A stretch of 64,000 bases of DNA from Paenibacillus taihuensis (GCF_003386535.1 NZ_QTTN01000013.1:62001-126000); one strand, 5' to 3'; numbered from the stretch's first letter, positions 50,812 through 60,075 are shown. The notes: generated by a model not told the origin, from the letters alone. Program-made: numbers and translations.

Positions 50812-50841
50812 ATGATTCCCTCCCTATAATCGATCGATGGC

Positions 50842-51732
50842 CTACAATTTCAGCCCGCCGGCAGTAATGCCTTCGACAAGATATTTCTGACCAAAAATAT
50901 AGAAGAGCAGCGGAACGACAAGCGACAGCGTTACACCCGCAAGTATCGCGGATAAATTGCCTGACCCGAAGGTACCGGTTAGCACGGTCATCCCGAGCGG
51001 AAGCGTCATTTTCTCAAACGTATTTAAGAAAATAAGCGGTCTGAAGAAATCATTCCAGTTCGCGATAAACGTCATGACCGACGTAACGGCGATCGCCGGG
51101 AAAACCATCGGGAGAATGACCTTCAGAAACACCCACATCCGGCTTGCCCCATCCATATAAGCAGCTTCGTCATACGTAGAGGATATCGTCATCATCATCT
51201 GACGTATCATGAAGATGCCAAGCGGATTAATTAATGCCGGCAATATAAGCGCCCAATGCGTATCGATGAGCCCGAGCCTGGAGATCAGAATGAACTGCGG
51301 GATAATCGTCACCTGACCGGGAATCATGAGGCCGGCCAGGAAAATAATAAAGATGAGATTTCTGCCCGGAAACGAGATGCGGGAAAAGGCAAAGGCGGCC
51401 ATGCTCGAAATAAAAATATGACCGACAACGATGAGCAGCGAGATTTTGAGACTATTGCCTATGAAATCCGCAAACGGAACACGGTTGAACACTTCCGCGT
51501 AGTTATTGAAATTAAAGTCGGTAGGAAAAATCGCCGGCGGCAATGAGAACGAATCCTTCGGCAGTCTAAGCGAGGTGGAAATAATCCATAGAAACGGCGA
51601 GAGCATCAGAAATGAAAGCACGAGAAGAGAGGCATCCAGAACGTAGCTTCCAGCGCTTCTGCGCCGTACGCCGATGCGGATCTCCTTCTGCTCCTCCGTG
51701 TAAACGCTGGCAAGTTGAACATCACTGCTCAT
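50842..51732 (-). CDS. Carbohydrate ABC transporter permease, MalG/AraQ type
   Basis: 296 residues, six helices. EAA-loop seen as STYDEAAYMDGASRMWVF followed by VILPMVFPAIAV. C-terminal QKYLVEGITAGGLKL is the classic end of this subfamily. GGAGGTG lies 9 nt before ATG 51732. It is the intact inner-membrane partner of the frameshifted permease just upstream, between that gene and the GH116 pair. Confidence 0.93.
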   Translation of the reverse strand: MSSDVQLASVYTEEQKEIRIGVRRRSAGSYVLDASLLVLSFLMLSPFLWIISTSLRLPKDSFSLPPAIFPTDFNFNNYAEVFNRVPFADFIGNSLKISLLIVVGHIFISSMAAFAFSRISFPGRNLIFIIFLAGLMIPGQVTIIPQFILISRLGLIDTHWALILPALINPLGIFMIRQMMMTISSTYDEAAYMDGASRMWVFLKVILPMVFPAIAVTSVMTFIANWNDFFRPLIFLNTFEKMTLPLGMTVLTGTFGSGNLSAILAGVTLSLVVPLLFYIFGQKYLVEGITAGGLKL

Positions 51733-51771
51733 GATCGTGACACCTCCATAGGAGCAACGCCTAATACGTCA

Positions 51772-52664
51772 CTATTCTTGATCATACGATACCCACTTTT
51801 TGCCGAGTGCAAATTGAAGAACGGTAATCGATAGAATCGCCAGGAACAGACTGATGGAAACCGTAGAAGCATAGCCCATTTCATGTCGCTGGAAAGCGAC
51901 TTCATAAATATACATGTTGACCGAACGGGAAGCGTCGCCGGGTCCGCCGCCTGTAATCAGGTACGGCTCGTCAAAAATTTGCGTTGTCCCGATTAACGTG
52001 GTGACAAGTATAAAGAACAGCATCGGAGAAAGCATGGGGAGCGTAATGGCAAAAAAACGCTGAACCTTGTTCGCCCCGTCGATTTCGGCGGCTTCATAAA
52101 GCGTCTCCGGTATGTTCTGCAGTCCGATAAAGTAGTATAGAAACGCATTTCCGATAAACTTCCAGAAGCTATAAATCGCTACGGCCAGAAACACCCAGCT
52201 TGGCGATTGCATCCACGGGATACCTTCGATATGAAATAAGCTTAGAAAGTAATTGAGCACCCCAAACTCCTTGTTGAACATAAAGGACCATGCCACCGCA
52301 ACAGCAGCGGAAGTCGCTAACACCGGGAAGTAAAATACCGTTCGGTAGAAGTACTTTAATCCCGTGGCGATCTTCCGCTGCACCGCGAGCGCAAGAAGCA
52401 AACCCAATATGACATGCAGAGGTGTAAGAATAAGTACGAACTTGAGCGTATTCCAGTACACCGTACCAAGCCTGTCATCGTCAAAGAAGTCCTTGAAATT
52501 GTCGAGCCCGATGAACTTGGAAGGCGTAATGACGTTGTACTTGTTAAAGCTGAGGATGATGGATGCAACCACACCACAGGCTCGGCTATGAACAAGAGGA
52601 AGAGCGCTAGGGCCGGCGCCAGGAACAGATAGCCGGTGATCGTATCTTTCCATTTCTTCGACAT
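51772..52664 (-). pseudogene. Carbohydrate ABC transporter permease, MalF/UgpA type, frameshifted near its N-terminus
   Basis: From ATG 52664 one frame gives MSKKWKDTITGYLFLAPA then LFLLFIAEPVV, a perfect first helix, and runs into nonsense. The next frame resumes VVASIILSFNKYN and continues intact to the stop at 51772, with EAA-loop ETLYEAAEIDGANKVQRF. The two join exactly if a GT dinucleotide is removed from the GTGGTGTGG tract at 52569-52577. So a 2-bp expansion in a short repeat has broken the gene, or the base call is wrong there. An alternative reading starting in the second frame lacks the first membrane helix. It is probably non-functional as written. Confidence 0.8.
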
Positions 52665-52730
52665 CACTTCAGGATACCTCCTCCAGACAGGCAATAACGA
52701 CAATGCCGTCTTTGCCGTATGAGAATGTAA

Positions 52731-52760
52731 GCTGCAGCAGGCACGAGGGCCCGCTGCAGC
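52731..52760 (-). promoter_or_regulatory. Stem-loop between binding-protein and permease genes
   Basis: Arms GCTGCAGCAGGC and GCCCGCTGCAGC pair at 11 of 12 positions around a 6-nt loop. There is no T-run. Same position in the operon as the 29.8-kb stem-loop, so likely an mRNA-stabilising element. Confidence 0.5.
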
Positions 52761-52779
52761 ATGACGCACAATTCGAAAG

Positions 52780-54093
52780 CTATTTCTTAAGTGCTTTATC
52801 GATCTCTTCCTTGGCCTTCTTCATCGCGGAAGCGGCATCCATCTGATTCGCAAGAATGAGACCCATGTATCGGCTGAAGATGGACTCGATATCGGCATAC
52901 TGCATAGGCGCTTCTACCGCTTTGGAGATATCTGCGCTGTCGGCATAGATCTTCCAGTTCGTCGCTGGCGTCTTAGGAAGTACTTCCGCCATAACCGATG
53001 TACGAGTCGGGATCGAAGCATCCGACAATGTTGTTTTTTGAGAGAATGTACCTCCGAGGAATGCGGACAGCTTGTAAGCAGCATCCGGATACTTCGTCGT
53101 CTTCAAAGCCGGGAATGCGCCTACGCCGAATATAACTTTGTTCGTTTTGAAGGTCGGCAAATATTGAACGTCGATGTCCTTGAAATTGTTCTTCGCATAG
53201 GTAGAGAATGGCCATTTACCAGCGGACATCATGGCGACTTGGCCGTTCATCAGCATTTGGGTTCCGTCATCCTTCGGATTAGGTGCTGGAGCTACCTTAT
53301 ACTTGTAGATGAGATCCTGGAAGAATTGCATCATTTCAATGGCATTCGGATCGTCGAGCTTGCTTGTCGTCATCGTATCGTCAAGCACGCTGGCTTCGTT
53401 GTTGAACAACCACGCCGATGCGCCGAAGTAATAGTTCGGAATGGCAAAGCCATACGTTTTCTTGCCGTCCTTATCCGTTGTCAGCTTCTGCGCGTAAGAC
53501 AGGAAATCGTCCTTCGTCCAATTCTTGTCCGGGAGCGACAGCCCTGCATCCTTCAGCAATTTGGTATTGAAGTGCATAACAACGTTGTTCCAGTCCCACG
53601 TGAAGCCGTATGTTTTGCCATCCACAACAAACGGAGCTTGCAGCTTCGGATGCAGATCGCTATAGTTGTCCATCGCTTCGGGCTCAACATTCATGTAATC
53701 GTCGAACGGGAGCAGCAAATCCTGCTTGGCGAACATTTGAACGCCCTCGATCGCAATACGGATGACATCCGGCGGATTGCCTGCTGCAATCATCGTTTGG
53801 ATTTTATTGAAATAGTCGCCCCAGGAATTGCTTGGGATTTCAATGCGTTTTACTTTAATGTTCGGGTAAAGCTTATTAAACTCGGTCAAGATGGTTTGCA
53901 GCTGCTCATCGGAAGCATCGCCTTTACCCCAAACGAGCGTTAATTCCGCCTTTTCGTCGTTAGAGCCTTTGGTGACTGTCTTGGAGTCGCTGTTGCTGTT
54001 AGAGGAATTAGAAGAGTTAGAGGAGTTAGAGCCGCATGCAGCTAATGAAAAGCATAAAATCAGAGCTAACACAAGCATGACAGTCTTTTTCAC
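52780..54093 (-). CDS. Extracellular sugar-binding lipoprotein of an ABC importer (GTG start)
   Basis: About 437 residues. Signal peptide and lipobox FSLAAC with Cys20, followed by a Ser/Asn repeat linker (SNSSNSSNSSNS) and a family-1 solute-binding fold: LTLVWGKGDASDEQLQTIL, MIAAGNPPDVIRIAIEG, GQVAMMSAGKWPF. It delivers sugar to the two downstream permeases. GTG 54093 with GAGGATGG about 10 nt upstream gives a standard lipoprotein start; ATG 54117 in frame is possible. The promoter (TTTACA-17-TACAAT) at 54296-54324 carries operator-like sites for the divergent LacI-type regulator. Confidence 0.9.
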   Translation of the reverse strand: MKKTVMLVLALILCFSLAACGSNSSNSSNSSNSNSDSKTVTKGSNDEKAELTLVWGKGDASDEQLQTILTEFNKLYPNIKVKRIEIPSNSWGDYFNKIQTMIAAGNPPDVIRIAIEGVQMFAKQDLLLPFDDYMNVEPEAMDNYSDLHPKLQAPFVVDGKTYGFTWDWNNVVMHFNTKLLKDAGLSLPDKNWTKDDFLSYAQKLTTDKDGKKTYGFAIPNYYFGASAWLFNNEASVLDDTMTTSKLDDPNAIEMMQFFQDLIYKYKVAPAPNPKDDGTQMLMNGQVAMMSAGKWPFSTYAKNNFKDIDVQYLPTFKTNKVIFGVGAFPALKTTKYPDAAYKLSAFLGGTFSQKTTLSDASIPTRTSVMAEVLPKTPATNWKIYADSADISKAVEAPMQYADIESIFSRYMGLILANQMDAASAMKKAKEEIDKALKK

Positions 54094-54197
54094 GATCAAA
54101 CACCATCCTCGATTCATAATGATTACGATCCCTGTTCATCAAACCAGCAGATAAACGAGTAAGACCCACCTTATGCATGCGTCGTCTTGATGGCTTC

Positions 54198-54219
54198 TCT
54201 CCGTTCACGTGAACGGAGA
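54198..54219. promoter_or_regulatory. 22-bp perfect palindrome, LacI-type operator 1
   Basis: TCTCCGTTCAC with its exact complement arm GTGAACGGAGA, centred on C-G as in LacI-family operators. The core CGTTCACGTGAACG recurs imperfectly at 54277 and 54397. It lies in the leader of the binding-protein gene, about 70-90 bp after its predicted start of transcription. Confidence 0.7.
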
Positions 54220-54276
54220 ACTACAAAAAAAATCATGACCCTTGCCTCACTTGCTATTCTCAAGCTGCGGCTTCAC

Positions 54277-54332
54277 CGTGCACGTGAACGATTTCATTGT
54301 AACAATCGCGAACAACGTTGTAAACGTTTTCT
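54277..54332 (-). promoter_or_regulatory. Promoter of the ABC-GH116 operon with operator 2 and a cre-like site
   Basis: Minus strand -35 TTTACA (54324-54319), 17-bp spacer, -10 TACAAT (54301-54296). Operator 2, CGTGCACGTGAACG (54277-54290), has one mismatch to the palindrome and covers the predicted transcription start. TGTAAACGTTTTCT (54319-54332) overlaps -35 and fits the cre consensus at 13 of 14 positions. Confidence 0.65.
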
Positions 54333-54396
54333 TTTCGACGGCGATTTTCGACACACTCTCGTTTCACATCTCGTGAAATCTTCAATTTCCACATAT

Positions 54397-54410
54397 CGTT
54401 CACATGCACG
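54397..54410 (+). promoter_or_regulatory. Operator 3 ahead of the LacI-type gene
   Basis: CGTTCACATGCACG differs from the perfect core at two positions. It lies just upstream of TATAAT (54429-54434), suggesting autoregulation. A further inverted repeat TTTCAC-N5-GTGAAA is at 54362-54378. Together with the other sites this accounts for the 390-bp divergent gap. Confidence 0.55.
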
Positions 54411-54482
54411 TTGACCATTTTTCTAATTTATAATACGATCATCTTAGCAGTCTATTAGATCCATACCGGGGGTCGCATTTGC

Positions 54483-55469
54483 ATGCAAGTAACTAGCAAA
54501 CAGATCGCAGAAATGTGTGGAGTCACCCGTGGTACGGTTGATCGCGCGCTTAACAACCGGCCGGGAATCAGCGCTGCAACGCGGGACAAAATCCTGAAGG
54601 TCGCCGATGAATTGGGCTATCGACCGCATTTCTTGGCTCAAAGCCTTGTTAAAGGCGAGACGAAGACACTTGGAATCGTCTTATTCGATATACACAATCA
54701 AATTTTCTCTCAGCTGTTCCATTCGTTTGAAGCGGAAGCGAGGAAACACGGTTATTTGACGTATCTTGTGCTTACGAACAAGGATCAGGAGCTGGAAGTC
54801 GAGTATATTCACAATCTTCTTAATCGGAAGGTTGATGGTATTGCCATTTCTGCCGTCAATTTTGGCTCGAAATTCGAAGCTCTTCTGTTAAAAGCAGGCA
54901 TTCCCATTGTTTCGTTCGCCAACCGGATTTCTGCCAAGCTCCCCTATGTCTGGATCGACGACAAGCAGGCAACGAAAGCTGCCGTCAGACACATCGCCGA
55001 TAAAGGCTACCGCCGCATTATTTTTGTCATTCCCCCGCTGCGGTATAAAGGAACAAGCAATATCTATGTCCCGGAGCAGCGCTACAAAGGGTTTCTTGAA
55101 ATATGCGGCACGATGCCGGACCTTCAATATGATATCGTCTCTGATCGTTCATACTTAACCAGCGTCCTTCAGCTTGTGACCCAGTCGCAGGAAAGAACCG
55201 CAATTCTATGCAGCAGTGATATCTATGCGCTCGAAGTTGCCAGGCATCTCAAGGCTCATCAAGTTAAGGTGCCGGAAGATGCCGGCATAATGGGTTTCGA
55301 CCATATCGACGTCCTCCGATTCGTTGATCCGTCTCTGACAACCATTGATTTTCAAGTGGAGGAAATCGGCAGAAAAGCCGCTGAGCTGTTAATTGAAAAC
55401 ATCAGAGGAAACGACATCCCGCTTCGCACGAATGTTACTTACTCCATCGTTGAGGGAGAGTCGCTATAA
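54483..55469 (+). CDS. LacI-family transcriptional regulator
   Basis: 328 residues. N-terminal HTH about 4-25 (VTSKQIAEMCGVTRGTVDRA) and hinge helix; then a periplasmic-binding-protein-like sensor (TLGIVLFDIHNQIFSQL, DGIAISAVNFGSK, GIMGFDHIDVLRFVDPSLTTI). The residue pair in the recognition helix (TRGTVDR) differs from the usual SxxTVSR, so its operator may be atypical. It is divergent from the importer-GH116 operon, and shared palindromes in the gap point to repression of that operon relieved by an imported sugar. GGGGG lies about 10 nt before ATG 54483. Confidence 0.93.
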   Translation: MQVTSKQIAEMCGVTRGTVDRALNNRPGISAATRDKILKVADELGYRPHFLAQSLVKGETKTLGIVLFDIHNQIFSQLFHSFEAEARKHGYLTYLVLTNKDQELEVEYIHNLLNRKVDGIAISAVNFGSKFEALLLKAGIPIVSFANRISAKLPYVWIDDKQATKAAVRHIADKGYRRIIFVIPPLRYKGTSNIYVPEQRYKGFLEICGTMPDLQYDIVSDRSYLTSVLQLVTQSQERTAILCSSDIYALEVARHLKAHQVKVPEDAGIMGFDHIDVLRFVDPSLTTIDFQVEEIGRKAAELLIENIRGNDIPLRTNVTYSIVEGESL

Positions 55470-55600
55470 ATGAGCATGAACGCTTCACTTACAAAAACGA
55501 CCACAGATAAATGATGCGCTTCTCTTTATTAATCGCGACTTCTTTTTGCGAGGTTCTTGCATCTAATACTTTAATTGTTAGGTTTCATCATGAACATAAA

Positions 55601-55641
55601 AAGACTACCGATTGGGAGTTCAACTCTTAGTCGGTAGTCTT
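55601..55641 (+). terminator. Terminator of the LacI-type gene
   Basis: AAGACTACCGA (55601-55611) pairs with TCGGTAGTCTT (55631-55641) with A-rich left and T-rich right flanks. The gap 55470-55888 also holds a small hairpin ATCCCC-N3-GGGGAT (55661-55675), a possible gene remnant (55679-55750, minus) and the terminator at 55768. Confidence 0.75.
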
Positions 55642-55767
55642 TAATCGAAATCAGAAAGGGATCCCCGTGGGGGATACACTATTTCGTTAATTGAACATCG
55701 GAAGCTTTAGCCGGAATCACTTCCAAGGTGCCTTGGTAGGACGGGGCTTAACTGCCTGGATGAAAAT

Positions 55768-55810
55768 AAAAAAGAGCCGCATGACTCGAAGGGAAGTCAT
55801 GCAGCCTCTT
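55768..55810 (-). terminator. Terminator of the molybdopterin enzyme operon, repeated-family copy 3
   Basis: Minus strand GAGGCTGCATGACTTCC pairs with GAGTCATGCGGCTC and is followed by TTTTTTA. Same family as 41286-41327 and 44216-44257. Confidence 0.8.
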
Positions 55811-55888
55811 AAACATTTCACGATACATGGTTTCAGATAGACAATGAAGCAGTTAAGAAGTACTTCATTAACCTCAATCGCTCTTTAT

Positions 55889-56497
55889 TCAATCAAAGTC
55901 ATATCGCTCTTCTTTCCACGGATCCCCATACATATGGTATCCGTTTCGCTCCCATAATCCCGGCTTGTCGCTCGCCATGAACTCGATGCCGCGCAGCCAC
56001 TTGGCGCTCTTCCAGAAGTAGAGATGCGGCACGACCATTCGCACAGGGTAGCCATGCTCCGGCGACAAAATCTCGCCACCATGCTTGATCGCGAAGAACG
56101 ACGTGTCGCGCAGGAAATCCTCGAGCGGCAGATTCGTCGACCAGCCGTGCTCGGCGTGCAGCATGACGAACTTCGCTTCCGGCTTCACCTTCACTCGCTC
56201 CATGACAGTTGCAACCGCTACGCCTTCCCACACATTGTCGAGCTTCGACCATGTCGTGACGCAGTGAATGTCGTTGCCGAATTGCTGCCGCGGCAGCTGC
56301 ATGAACTCCTTGTACGAAATCTCCGCGTCCTCTTCCACCAGCCCGAACAAGCGCAGGTTCCATAACCCCATATCCCGGTAATACGGCACCTCGCCATGAT
56401 GAAGAACAGGGAACCCTGCCGTCACCCGCTGACCTGGCGGAACACGATCTCCCTCTCCGCCGCTGCCGTCTTTGCGTGCACCTAGTCCAAATAACAT
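55889..56497 (-). CDS. Sulfite-oxidase-like molybdopterin oxidoreductase (YuiH-like)
   Basis: 202 residues, Oxidored_molyb fold. Cys79 in DIHCVTTWSK is the expected molybdenum ligand; SWTG-like LHAEHGWSTNLPLEDF, HGGEILSPEHGYPVRMVVPHLYFWKSAKW and RGIEFM are the conserved sulfite oxidase/MsrP segments. No signal peptide or Tat motif, so cytoplasmic, as in Bacillus YuiH. Physiological substrate unknown. AAGGAG lies 9 nt before ATG 56497, inside the gap of 21 bp after the isochorismatase-like gene, so it is probably cotranscribed. Confidence 0.88.
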   Translation of the reverse strand: MLFGLGARKDGSGGEGDRVPPGQRVTAGFPVLHHGEVPYYRDMGLWNLRLFGLVEEDAEISYKEFMQLPRQQFGNDIHCVTTWSKLDNVWEGVAVATVMERVKVKPEAKFVMLHAEHGWSTNLPLEDFLRDTSFFAIKHGGEILSPEHGYPVRMVVPHLYFWKSAKWLRGIEFMASDKPGLWERNGYHMYGDPWKEERYDFD

Positions 56498-56518
56498 CTT
56501 AGCTTTCTCCTTCCAGCT

Positions 56519-57019
56519 CTAGTACTGCAACTGATTCACTAAGTATGAAATTACAGGATGAGAGATGACATTTCGATCGCGATACGTTGCGGTAATCGCT
56601 TCACTATGCGCGCTGACGATGCCGTTCTGCAGAATGACCGGCTTGAACCCGCGCTCATTCGCCCCATTATAAGTAGCTAGCACACAATGCTCCGCTGCAT
56701 TGCCGGCAATAATAAGCAGCTCAACGTCCTTTTCGCGCAGCTTTTGCTCGAGCTCCGTCTGCCAGAACGAATTACTGAACTCTTTGGTCACCACAATGTC
56801 TTGCTCGTTGATCGGAACTTCAGGAATGGTCTGGTAAGCCTCACGATAGGCTTCGCTCATCCCTTCGATATCTTGAATATGAATGATGACATGTTCCTTC
56901 GCACGCAGCATTCCCGCTACATAGTTAATATATTCGCAAGCTCTTCCTATAACCTTCTTCTCTGCTTCCTCCAGATGGGCATGCTGCATATCGATAATGA
57001 GAAAACCTAGCTTCTTCAT
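56519..57019 (-). CDS. Isochorismatase-like cysteine hydrolase
   Basis: 166 residues. The catalytic triad of the family is visible: Asp10 (FLIIDMQ), Lys79 (VVTKEFSNSF) and Cys112 (AGNAAEHCVLAT). The fold covers nicotinamidases, isochorismatases and N-carbamoyl amidases, so the reaction is open. ATG 57019 (MKKLGFLIIDMQ) is chosen; an upstream TTG would place the AGAGGAG ribosome site inside the coding region. It lies between the MFS transporter and molybdopterin genes, all in one direction. Confidence 0.88.
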   Translation of the reverse strand: MKKLGFLIIDMQHAHLEEAEKKVIGRACEYINYVAGMLRAKEHVIIHIQDIEGMSEAYREAYQTIPEVPINEQDIVVTKEFSNSFWQTELEQKLREKDVELLIIAGNAAEHCVLATYNGANERGFKPVILQNGIVSAHSEAITATYRDRNVISHPVISYLVNQLQY

Positions 57020-57059
57020 AAGTTTGAACGCTCCTCTCAATTGGTCAAGCTTCTACTCA

Positions 57060-58355
57060 TTACCCTGCCTGCTCCGACTCGACTCCGCTCCGTTCCTCTC
57101 GCAGCACGAGCGGCCCAATCGTTAACGCCAGCACGAGCAGCGCCGCACCGACGAATAGCGAGATCCCATAGCTTTGCAGCCAATATGGGCTGTCCTCGAT
57201 CTGTTTGTAGATCCATCCGCCAAGCAGCGGACCTACAAACCCAGTCGCACCGGTCAGTGCCGCGAATAGCGCCACATACATCGGACGGTCTGACTTCGGC
57301 GTATCCCCGATAATAAAATTAAACACGAGCAAGTTGTATCCGCCAAGGCCGAAGCCGAGCACGATATTCACAAGCACCAGAACGAGTATAACCGGGATAA
57401 TCTCGATGCCAGCCCACAGCACACACGAAGAAGCGATGATCGGCAGCGCCCAGAGCAGCAGCGTCCGCGCATCATACTTCGTATTGAGGTTCCCCCAATA
57501 GTAGTAGCTGAACATCGTCACAACCATCTGCACCGTCGTAATGAGCGTAATCATCCATTTACTAATGTGCAGTGTTTCCAGCATCACGTAGGAAAATAAC
57601 GGGATCGCGATATTTTGCAGCAAAATGTACAGGGCGATGAACAGCGTCGCCTTCATGAATCCCCGATCCTTGAGCGGCTTCAAGAACAGCGCGGCAGAGC
57701 TCGACGCCTCCGACTTCTGAAAAGGAGGGTTCGGATAGCGCCACAGCTCCATCCCGTTCCAGATCGTGCAAACCGCGCTAATCGCGTACAGGATAATGAA
57801 GCCGGTCTGATCATTCAGCTGCTCCAGGATTTGACCGCCGACAAGCAAAACGATACTGCCGACCGCCCAGTGAATCGTGTTGCGAATGCCGAAATATCGC
57901 CCCCGCACTTGCGGCGGCACCATGTCTGCGACAAGCGATGTCCAGAAGACGCTGCTCGCCGAAGCGGAGAGAAACGACATGAGGAACAGTCCGATAAAGA
58001 CGCCCACGCGAAGATGCTCAGGTACAAGAAAAGGAATCAATCCGGTTGCCACCCAGAACGTCCGATGGAGTACACCGAAGATCGTGAGCAGCAGCCGTCG
58101 GTTCGTAAATTTCTGCATGTAGAAAGCTGCAACGAGCTGCACCAGATTTGCCAGCGCAGGAATAGCCATAACCAGCCCGACGTCCGAAGCCGTCCCGCCT
58201 AGATACACAATGTAGATGGTCAGAATCGGACCGCCAAGCAGGTTGGCGATAATGACCGCCGGAATGCCTTCTATGATGGAAGTAAGCAGCCCCCGGCGCT
58301 GCTCGGACAACTCTTTCCGCTTAAAAACCGAGATGATGTGATTCCAAAATGACAT
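57060..58355 (-). CDS. MFS transporter
   Basis: 431 residues with about 11-12 membrane helices. Conserved MFS cues: GVLHRTFWVATGLIPF, SLVADMVPPQVRGRYFGIRNTIHWAVGS (the A-type loop with RGRYFG), and GATGFVGPLLGGWIYKQ. It resembles the uncharacterised proton-linked exporters common in Bacillales. Longer in-frame starts reach 58493, but GGAGGAG 10 nt before ATG 58355 (MSFWNHIISVFKRKELSEQRR start) decides. Between it and pepA is a pentanucleotide run (CCAAG x4, about 58396-58416). Substrate unknown. Confidence 0.9.
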   Translation of the reverse strand: MSFWNHIISVFKRKELSEQRRGLLTSIIEGIPAVIIANLLGGPILTIYIVYLGGTASDVGLVMAIPALANLVQLVAAFYMQKFTNRRLLLTIFGVLHRTFWVATGLIPFLVPEHLRVGVFIGLFLMSFLSASASSVFWTSLVADMVPPQVRGRYFGIRNTIHWAVGSIVLLVGGQILEQLNDQTGFIILYAISAVCTIWNGMELWRYPNPPFQKSEASSSAALFLKPLKDRGFMKATLFIALYILLQNIAIPLFSYVMLETLHISKWMITLITTVQMVVTMFSYYYWGNLNTKYDARTLLLWALPIIASSCVLWAGIEIIPVILVLVLVNIVLGFGLGGYNLLVFNFIIGDTPKSDRPMYVALFAALTGATGFVGPLLGGWIYKQIEDSPYWLQSYGISLFVGAALLVLALTIGPLVLREERSGVESEQAG

Positions 58356-58426
58356 GAACACGAACTCCTCCGCCCCGTTACTCTTGATGTCCTTCAGCCA
58401 AGCCAAGCCAAGCCAAGCACAAGCAA

Positions 58427-60075
58427 CTAACCTTGCGTGAACAATTCCCCCAGCGTACGGACCATAACGCCCGTAGCGCCTTTCACTTCCCATACCTTAT
58501 CCCGCTCCAGCCAAGCGGTCCCGGCAATATCGAGGTGGACCCACGGCTTATCTTCCGTGAATGCCCCGATGAACAACCCGGCAATGCTCGCCGCGCCGTA
58601 ACGGCTTCCCCCGTTCTTCATGTCCGCAGCGTCACAGTCAAGCTGCCTGCGGAACTCGGGGAATGCCGGCAGCTGCCAGATCCGCTCGCCAGCCAGCTTC
58701 GAAGCGGCGACGACCTGCTCATGCAGTTGATCATCGTTCGTCACCGAGCCTGTAGCGACATCGCCGAGCGCGACCAGCACCGCGCCTGTCAGCGTCGCGA
58801 CGTCGATCAGCTTCGTCGCGCCGCGGCGGATCGCGGTCGTGAGGCCGTCGGCCAGCACAAGCCGGCCTTCCGCATCGGTGTTCACAATCTCAACGGTCGT
58901 GCCGTTCATCATCGTCAGCACGTCGCCAGGCTTGAATGCCCGATCCGACGGCATATTCTCCGCGGTCGGAATAACGATAACCGCATTGATGGCTGGACGA
59001 AGCTCGCCGAGAATGCGCACGACGCCAAGCACCGAAGCCGCGCCGCCCATGTCCGAGATCATCTCCTCCATGCCTAGCTTCGGCTTTATGCAGATGCCGC
59101 CGGTATCGAACGTAATGCCTTTTCCAATTAAGCCCCACTTGTCTACCTTGCCTGGTGCGCCTTCATAATGAATAACGACCATTCGCGGCGGATTGATGCT
59201 GCCTTGACCAACGCCGAGCAGCCCGCCCATGCCTTCTTCCGCCGCAGCAATCTCGTCGAAAATCTCATAGTCGAGATTATACTTCTGCGCCAGCTTCTCC
59301 GCTTCCTCCGCCAGCGCCTGCGGCGTCAGCTTATTGCCCGGCAGATTCGTAACATCCCGCGCATAGATAACGGACTCCGCGAACACAACGCCGCGCTGAA
59401 TGCCGGCTGTCCACTGCGCAGCAGCTGCTCCCGCGTCCTGCGGCGGCTGAGCCGGCGTGAAAGTGACCGTCTCCACGCTAGATTTTCTCTTCGCCTCCGC
59501 ATCCGCCTTCTTCGCCGTCTTGCGCACGAATAAGCCCAGCGCGTATCCTTCCGTCATCGCCTGCGCCGAACTACTAACGCCGCTGCCCCCACCTCCGATT
59601 ACCGCTGCTGGAATCAGCTGCTTCACCGCCGCTGCCTTCAGGCGCGCGACCGCTTTCGCCGCAACTGCCGCCGCGCTGCTGGAATCAGCTGCTTCACCGC
59701 CGCTGCCTTCAGGCGCGCGACCGCTTTCGCCGCAACTGCCGCCGCATCGCGCAAGCTGTCCGTCGTCAATCGGTCCTTCGCCGGGATGCCGACGAAGAGG
59801 ACATGCGACTCCGGCAGCAGCCCAAGCGTCGGAAGCGCGAGCGTTTCCTTCGGCTCGCTCTTGAACAGCTCCTTCGCGGCATGCTGCCGCAGCGCTTCGT
59901 CCAACTGCGGATGCACCCATCCGCTCCCAGCCGCCGACGGCTGCTTCAGCTCCTCCTTCGTTACGAATACAACCATAACATCCACCGCACTACTCTCACC
60001 AGCCGTACCAGCCGCACCACTCGCGCCGCCTGCAGCAGCACCGTCATCATATATAAATTGGACACTCATTATCAC
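58427..60075 (-). pseudogene. pepA: Leucyl aminopeptidase (M17), disrupted by a 71-bp tandem duplication
   Basis: Two frames cover one gene. The 5' frame (60075 to 59638) starts MSVQFIYDDGA, carries the N-terminal M17 domain to AVARLKAAAVKQLIPAA and then goes out of frame. The 3' frame holds the catalytic domain with metal-binding KGITFDTGGICIKP, SDMGGAA and NTDAEGRLVLADGL, ending at 58427. Bases 59604-59674 are repeated as 59675-59745; 71 is not a multiple of three. Removing one copy gives a continuous 525-residue protein of normal family length. All catalytic residues persist, so the lesion is recent, reversible, or an assembly artefact. GTG 60075 or ATG 60069 may be the start (AAGGAG upstream). 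Confidence 0.85.
59604..59745. repeat. 71-bp direct tandem duplication inside pepA
   Basis: Copy 1 59604-59674 and copy 2 59675-59745 both begin GCTGCTGGAATCAGC and end GCAACTGCCGCCGC. They look identical over the whole length, as expected for a recent duplication. Confidence 0.9.

Noticed and set aside
54319-54332. Full-strength cre site at the GH116 operon promoter
   Set aside because: One mismatch to the consensus, and LacI-family operators look alike, so it is reported only as cre-like.
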